7,790 bases of DNA from Deltaproteobacteria bacterium. GTDB lineage: Bacteria; Desulfobacterota; GWC2-55-46. The stretch is from assembly GCA_016219075.1 (NCBI GenBank), contig JACRCJ010000015.1:1-7790 (forward strand), given 5' to 3'. Position numbers and translations under genes: made by a program. The notes beneath the pieces are model-generated. The model saw nothing but the letters and a program-made list of their open reading frames with translations. It did not search any database and was not told where the DNA came from. Positions 5,128 through 7,790 of this stretch are shown here, in pieces. The first letter of the stretch is position 1. Each line of letters opens with the position of its first letter.

Positions 5128-5925
5128 ATGAAAAAGATAACGGTCCCCGATATCCTGAAGATGAAGGTTGAGGGCAGGAAGATCCCGGTCCTCACGGCGT
5201 ACGGCTTTCAGATGGCCCGCGTCCTCGACGCCGCCGGAATTCCCGTGCTTCTCGTCGGAGACTCGGCCGGGATGGTCGAGGCCGGGTACGAGAACACCCT
5301 GCCGGTCACGATGGACGAGATGGTCTACCATGCGAGGTCGGTCGCCAGGGGCAGGTCAAACGCCCTTCTGGTTTCAGACATGCCGTTCGGCTCCTACCAG
5401 GTGAGCATAAGCGAGGCGAGAAAAAACGCCGTGCGTCTGGTGAAGGAAGGAGGAGCCGAGGCCGTAAAGGTCGAGGGAGGAGTGAGGAGCGCCGAGGCCG
5501 TGCGCTCGATAACGGAGATGGATATACCCGTGATGGGGCACATCGGGCTTACCCCCCAGTCGATACACAAAATGGGGGGCTACAGGGTGCAGGGAAAAGG
5601 CAAGTCCTCCGGGGCCCTCATCGACGACGCCAGGGCGCTTGAGGACGCCGGGGCCTTCTCGGTGGTTCTCGAGGGCATACCCGCTGCTCTGGCCAAAGAG
5701 ATAACCGGGTCGCTCTCGGTCCCCACGATAGGCATAGGCGCCGGGCCCTGGTGCGACGGACAGGTCCTGGTCGTTGACGACATGCTCGGTCTCAATACAG
5801 ACCCCCGTCTTCCGAAATATGTAAAAAAATACGCCGACTTAAAGACCGTCATACAGGCCGCAGCCGAGGAATACATAAAGGATGTTGCCGAGGGGAGGTT
5901 CCCGGCCAAGGAACAGTCATATTAG
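5128..5925 (+). CDS. panB: 3-methyl-2-oxobutanoate hydroxymethyltransferase PanB
   Basis: A 265-residue TIM-barrel enzyme that transfers a hydroxymethyl group from 5,10-methylene-tetrahydrofolate to alpha-ketoisovalerate, giving ketopantoate, the first committed step to pantothenate. Motifs are ITVPDILKMK (4-13), LVGDSAGMV (42-50, metal ligand D45), ENTLPVTMDEMVYHA (55-69), SDMPFGSYQVS (83-93, metal ligand D84), AVKVEGG (112-118, K114 and E116), GHIGLTPQSIHKMGGYRVQGK (137-157, very well kept), VLEGIP (180-185, catalytic E182) and IGIGAGPWCDGQVLV (201-215). Unusual for the family are TAYG instead of TAYD (24-26), GDSAG for GDSLG, and W208 where histidine is common; none removes a known catalytic residue. 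The start is ATG 5128; 5122 would add Met-Glu. panC starts 8 bp after the stop, so the two are cotranscribed. Confidence 0.95.
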   Translation: MKKITVPDILKMKVEGRKIPVLTAYGFQMARVLDAAGIPVLLVGDSAGMVEAGYENTLPVTMDEMVYHARSVARGRSNALLVSDMPFGSYQVSISEARKNAVRLVKEGGAEAVKVEGGVRSAEAVRSITEMDIPVMGHIGLTPQSIHKMGGYRVQGKGKSSGALIDDARALEDAGAFSVVLEGIPAALAKEITGSLSVPTIGIGAGPWCDGQVLVVDDMLGLNTDPRLPKYVKKYADLKTVIQAAAEEYIKDVAEGRFPAKEQSY

Positions 5926-5933
5926 CGGAAACC

Positions 5934-6806
5934 ATGAGGATAATAGAGGAGATAGATGAGATGAGGGAGTGCGCCGCGAAGACGCGCTCCCTCGGCTTGA
6001 AGGTGGTCTTCGTGCCCACGATGGGGTGTCTGCACGACGGGCACAGGGAGCTTTTAAGGGCAGCCAAAAAGTCCGGCGACCTCCTCGTATTGAGCATATT
6101 CGTAAACCCGGCGCAGTTCGGCCCGAAGGAGGACTTCGCCTCGTATCCGAGGGACATGGTCCGCGACCTCGAGATAGCAGGTGATGAAGGCGCGGACGTG
6201 GTCTTCACCCCGAAAGCCGCGGATATGTACCCTGAGGGGTACTCGACATTCGTGGAAGTCGGCGCTCTCGGCGATAAGCTCTGCGGGGCGTCGAGGCCGG
6301 GGCACTTCAGAGGGGTGGCCACTGTAGTACTTAAGCTCTTCAATATCGTCACTCCTGATACGGCCGTATTCGGAAAGAAGGACTATCAGCAGTTACTTAT
6401 AATAAGGAAGATGGCAAGGGATCTGGACCTCGGCCTCGATATAATCGGAGTTGAGACGGTCAGGGAGCCCGACGGGCTGGCACGGAGTTCGAGGAACAGG
6501 TACTTGAGCCCGGAGGAGAGAGAGGCGGCCCGCTGCGTGCCCGAGGCGATCGAGGCCGCGAAAGAGGCTTTTTCTGCGGGGGTGAATGACGCGTCCCTTT
6601 TGACGGGAAAGATGAAAAAAATCATAGAGAAACAACCCCGTGCCGTGGTAGATTATATAAAGGTCTGTGACACGGAATCGCTTGAGGACCTCGGCATGAT
6701 AGAGACCAACGGGCTTGTGGCCCTTGCAGTAAAGATAGGCCCCGCACGGCTTATAGACAACTGCGTCCTTGAAAAAGGGGCGCCGCGCCGGACCGGGGCG
6801 CTCTGA
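5934..6806 (+). CDS. panC: Pantothenate synthetase PanC
   Basis: A 290-residue pantoate-beta-alanine ligase of the class I aminoacyl-tRNA-synthetase-like fold. It makes pantothenate from pantoate, beta-alanine and ATP through pantoyl-adenylate. Motifs are VPTMGCLHDGH (27-37, the HIGH-like box), SIFVNPAQFGPKEDFASYPR (54-73), RPGHFRGVATVVLKLFN (near 122-138), AVFGKKDYQQ (near 145-154) and the KMSKS-like ARSSRNRYLSPEER, where the residue before SSRN is arginine rather than the common methionine or leucine. Length is normal. The gap to panB is 8 bp. The site upstream is only a short GGA, so translation may be coupled to panB. The C-terminal KGAPRRTGAL tail after LIDNCVL is a little longer than the core fold needs. 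Confidence 0.96.
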   Translation: MRIIEEIDEMRECAAKTRSLGLKVVFVPTMGCLHDGHRELLRAAKKSGDLLVLSIFVNPAQFGPKEDFASYPRDMVRDLEIAGDEGADVVFTPKAADMYPEGYSTFVEVGALGDKLCGASRPGHFRGVATVVLKLFNIVTPDTAVFGKKDYQQLLIIRKMARDLDLGLDIIGVETVREPDGLARSSRNRYLSPEEREAARCVPEAIEAAKEAFSAGVNDASLLTGKMKKIIEKQPRAVVDYIKVCDTESLEDLGMIETNGLVALAVKIGPARLIDNCVLEKGAPRRTGAL

Positions 6807-6864
6807 GACCCGGTAAGCGGAAGCGCCGGAGGGTTTCATTTTCAATCAGGAGGAGACAGGACAG

Positions 6865-7245
6865 ATGCAGCGCGTTATGTTGAAGAGCAAGATCCACAGG
6901 GCAACGGTTACGGACGCCAACCTCGACTACGAGGGGTCGGTCGCCATTGACGAGGCCTTGATGGAGGAGGCCGGGATATACGAGTTCGAGCAGGTGCAGA
7001 TATACGACATAAATAACGGCAACCGCCTGACTACCTACGCGATAAAGGGCGAGAGGGGAAGCGGCGCCATATCCATAAACGGCGCGGCCGCCCATCTGGC
7101 CGGAAAGGGCGACCTCGTCATAATAGCGACCTACTCCGTTCTCGATGAGAACGAGGCCCAGAAGCATTCGCCGGTCCTCGTTTATGTGGACGGGAAGAAC
7201 GCCATTAAAAAAGTGAGTTCCAAACTGGCGGCAGGCTCCTTATGA
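6865..7245 (+). CDS. panD: Aspartate 1-decarboxylase PanD (pyruvoyl enzyme)
   Basis: A 126-residue proenzyme that cleaves itself between Gly24 and Ser25 to create an N-terminal pyruvoyl group, then decarboxylates aspartate to beta-alanine, the amine substrate of PanC. The YEGSVAID site falls exactly at E. coli numbering, as do K9, H11, R54, T57, Y58, N72 and the following GAAA. No residue known to be needed is missing. The ATG at 6865 has AGGAGG at 6848-6853 (11 nt) and AGG at 6858-6860 closer in; the MQRVMLKSK N-terminus supports it over ATG 6877. The 58-bp gap from panC has no terminator. The DUF502 gene overlaps its end by four bases (ATGA). Bacteria with this pyruvoyl type often need the PanM/PanZ activator, but many non-enteric lineages self-cleave unaided; no activator gene is seen here. 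Confidence 0.97.
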   Translation: MQRVMLKSKIHRATVTDANLDYEGSVAIDEALMEEAGIYEFEQVQIYDINNGNRLTTYAIKGERGSGAISINGAAAHLAGKGDLVIIATYSVLDENEAQKHSPVLVYVDGKNAIKKVSSKLAAGSL

Positions 7246-7790
7246 GCAAAGGCATAAAAGGCTATTTTCTGACGGGGCTTCTCGTTGTGCTGCCTGTGTA
7301 TCTGACCGTCTATGTGCTCTCCATCATAGTGGGGTTCATGGACAAGATATTCACCATCATGCCCGCCGCGCTCCAGCCTGACCACTACCTCCCGTTCCAC
7401 ATCCCAGGGCTCGGCATCATCGTCACCTTCATAGGCGTCTTCCTGGTAGGGGTGCTGACGACCAACCTGCTCGGGAAAAAGATGCTCGGGCTGGCCGAGG
7501 GGTTGATGGGCAGGCTCCCGCTCGTAAGACCTATCTACAACTCCACAAAGCAGCTCATGGAGACCTTCCTGAAAAAGGACAACGAGGGGTTCAAGAAGGT
7601 GGTCCTCATCGAGTTCCCGAAGGCCGGGGTCTACTCCGTCGGGTTCTTAACCGGCAAGGTCAGGGAAGAGCTCAAGGCAAGGACCGGCGAGGACAATGTA
7701 AGCATATTCATCCCCTGCACGCCCAACCCCACGACCGGCTACTACATAGTGGCGCGCGAAAGCGACGTCATCTACCTCGACATGAAGGCC
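7242..7790 (+). CDS. DUF502 family membrane protein, C-terminus cut by window end
   Basis: The frame is open from ATG 7242 to the last base, giving 183 residues without a stop, so the true end lies outside the window. Two hydrophobic segments, about residues 8-30 (YFLTGLLVVLPVYLTVYVLSIIV) and 57-78 (around GIIVTFIGVFLVGVLTTNLLG), are followed by a soluble domain. Family-typical features are RLPLVRPIYNSTKQ (91-104), the PCTPNPTTG motif (158-166) and ARESDVIYLDM (171-181). Proteins of this family are conserved inner-membrane proteins of unknown biochemical role. The start overlaps the panD stop (ATGA), with AGG at 7233-7235 six nt upstream, so translation is probably coupled to panD. Nothing links it to pantothenate chemistry beyond position; cotranscription could be incidental. 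Confidence 0.88.
   Translation, partial: MSKGIKGYFLTGLLVVLPVYLTVYVLSIIVGFMDKIFTIMPAALQPDHYLPFHIPGLGIIVTFIGVFLVGVLTTNLLGKKMLGLAEGLMGRLPLVRPIYNSTKQLMETFLKKDNEGFKKVVLIEFPKAGVYSVGFLTGKVREELKARTGEDNVSIFIPCTPNPTTGYYIVARESDVIYLDMKA

Overview
The window is a GC-rich bacterial chromosome segment with seven complete protein genes and one partial gene, all on the plus strand. It carries mostly housekeeping functions, separated by unusually repeat-laden intergenic DNA. The organism is probably a Gram-negative of the deltaproteobacterial/Desulfobacterota or Nitrospirota type. The basis is the arrangement deoxynucleoside kinase-panB-panC-panD, a DUF502 membrane protein, frequent ATA and AGG codons despite high GC, and palindromic dispersed repeats of a kind common in those genomes. 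This placement is an inference of low to moderate confidence.

Layout: 1-338 holds no gene. It contains a nested G/C-rich inverted-repeat element (47-161) bracketed by two copies of an ATACCCCG hairpin unit, then a possible promoter. 339-1469 is a class-V aminotransferase of the cysteine desulfurase family, followed after 34 bp by tsaD (1504-2520). From the tsaD stop codon to the rsmA start (2521-3157) there is no credible gene. That stretch has a perfect 76-bp tandem duplication whose repeat unit contains the tsaD stop codon, another copy of the ATACCCCG repeat, several hairpins, and a series of GGTTCA...TGAACC hairpins with compensated stems. A 15-16 bp motif, GAAGG(G)TTTTAATTT, occurs at both edges of this stretch. 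rsmA (3158-4006) follows, then a possible promoter and a deoxynucleoside kinase gene (4143-4784).

Between the kinase and panB (4785-5127) lie a good sigma70-type promoter candidate, an intrinsic terminator about 90 nt downstream of it, and a palindromic MITE-like element of about 153 bp that ends right at the panB ribosome binding site. panB (5128-5925), panC (5934-6806) and panD (6865-7245) follow as a pantothenate operon. A DUF502 gene (7242 to the window end, truncated) overlaps the panD stop codon.

How the genes work together: PanD makes beta-alanine from aspartate, PanB makes ketopantoate from ketoisovalerate, and PanC joins beta-alanine to pantoate, so three of the four steps to pantothenate (vitamin B5, coenzyme A precursor) are encoded together. 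The ketopantoate reductase is not in the window. TsaD (tRNA t6A37) and RsmA (16S rRNA dimethyladenosine) are both translation-RNA modification enzymes. The desulfurase-like protein next to TsaD could supply sulfur, but nothing in the window shows its acceptor. I found no convincing new multi-gene system. The unusual content is the repeat architecture around tsaD/rsmA and upstream of panB.
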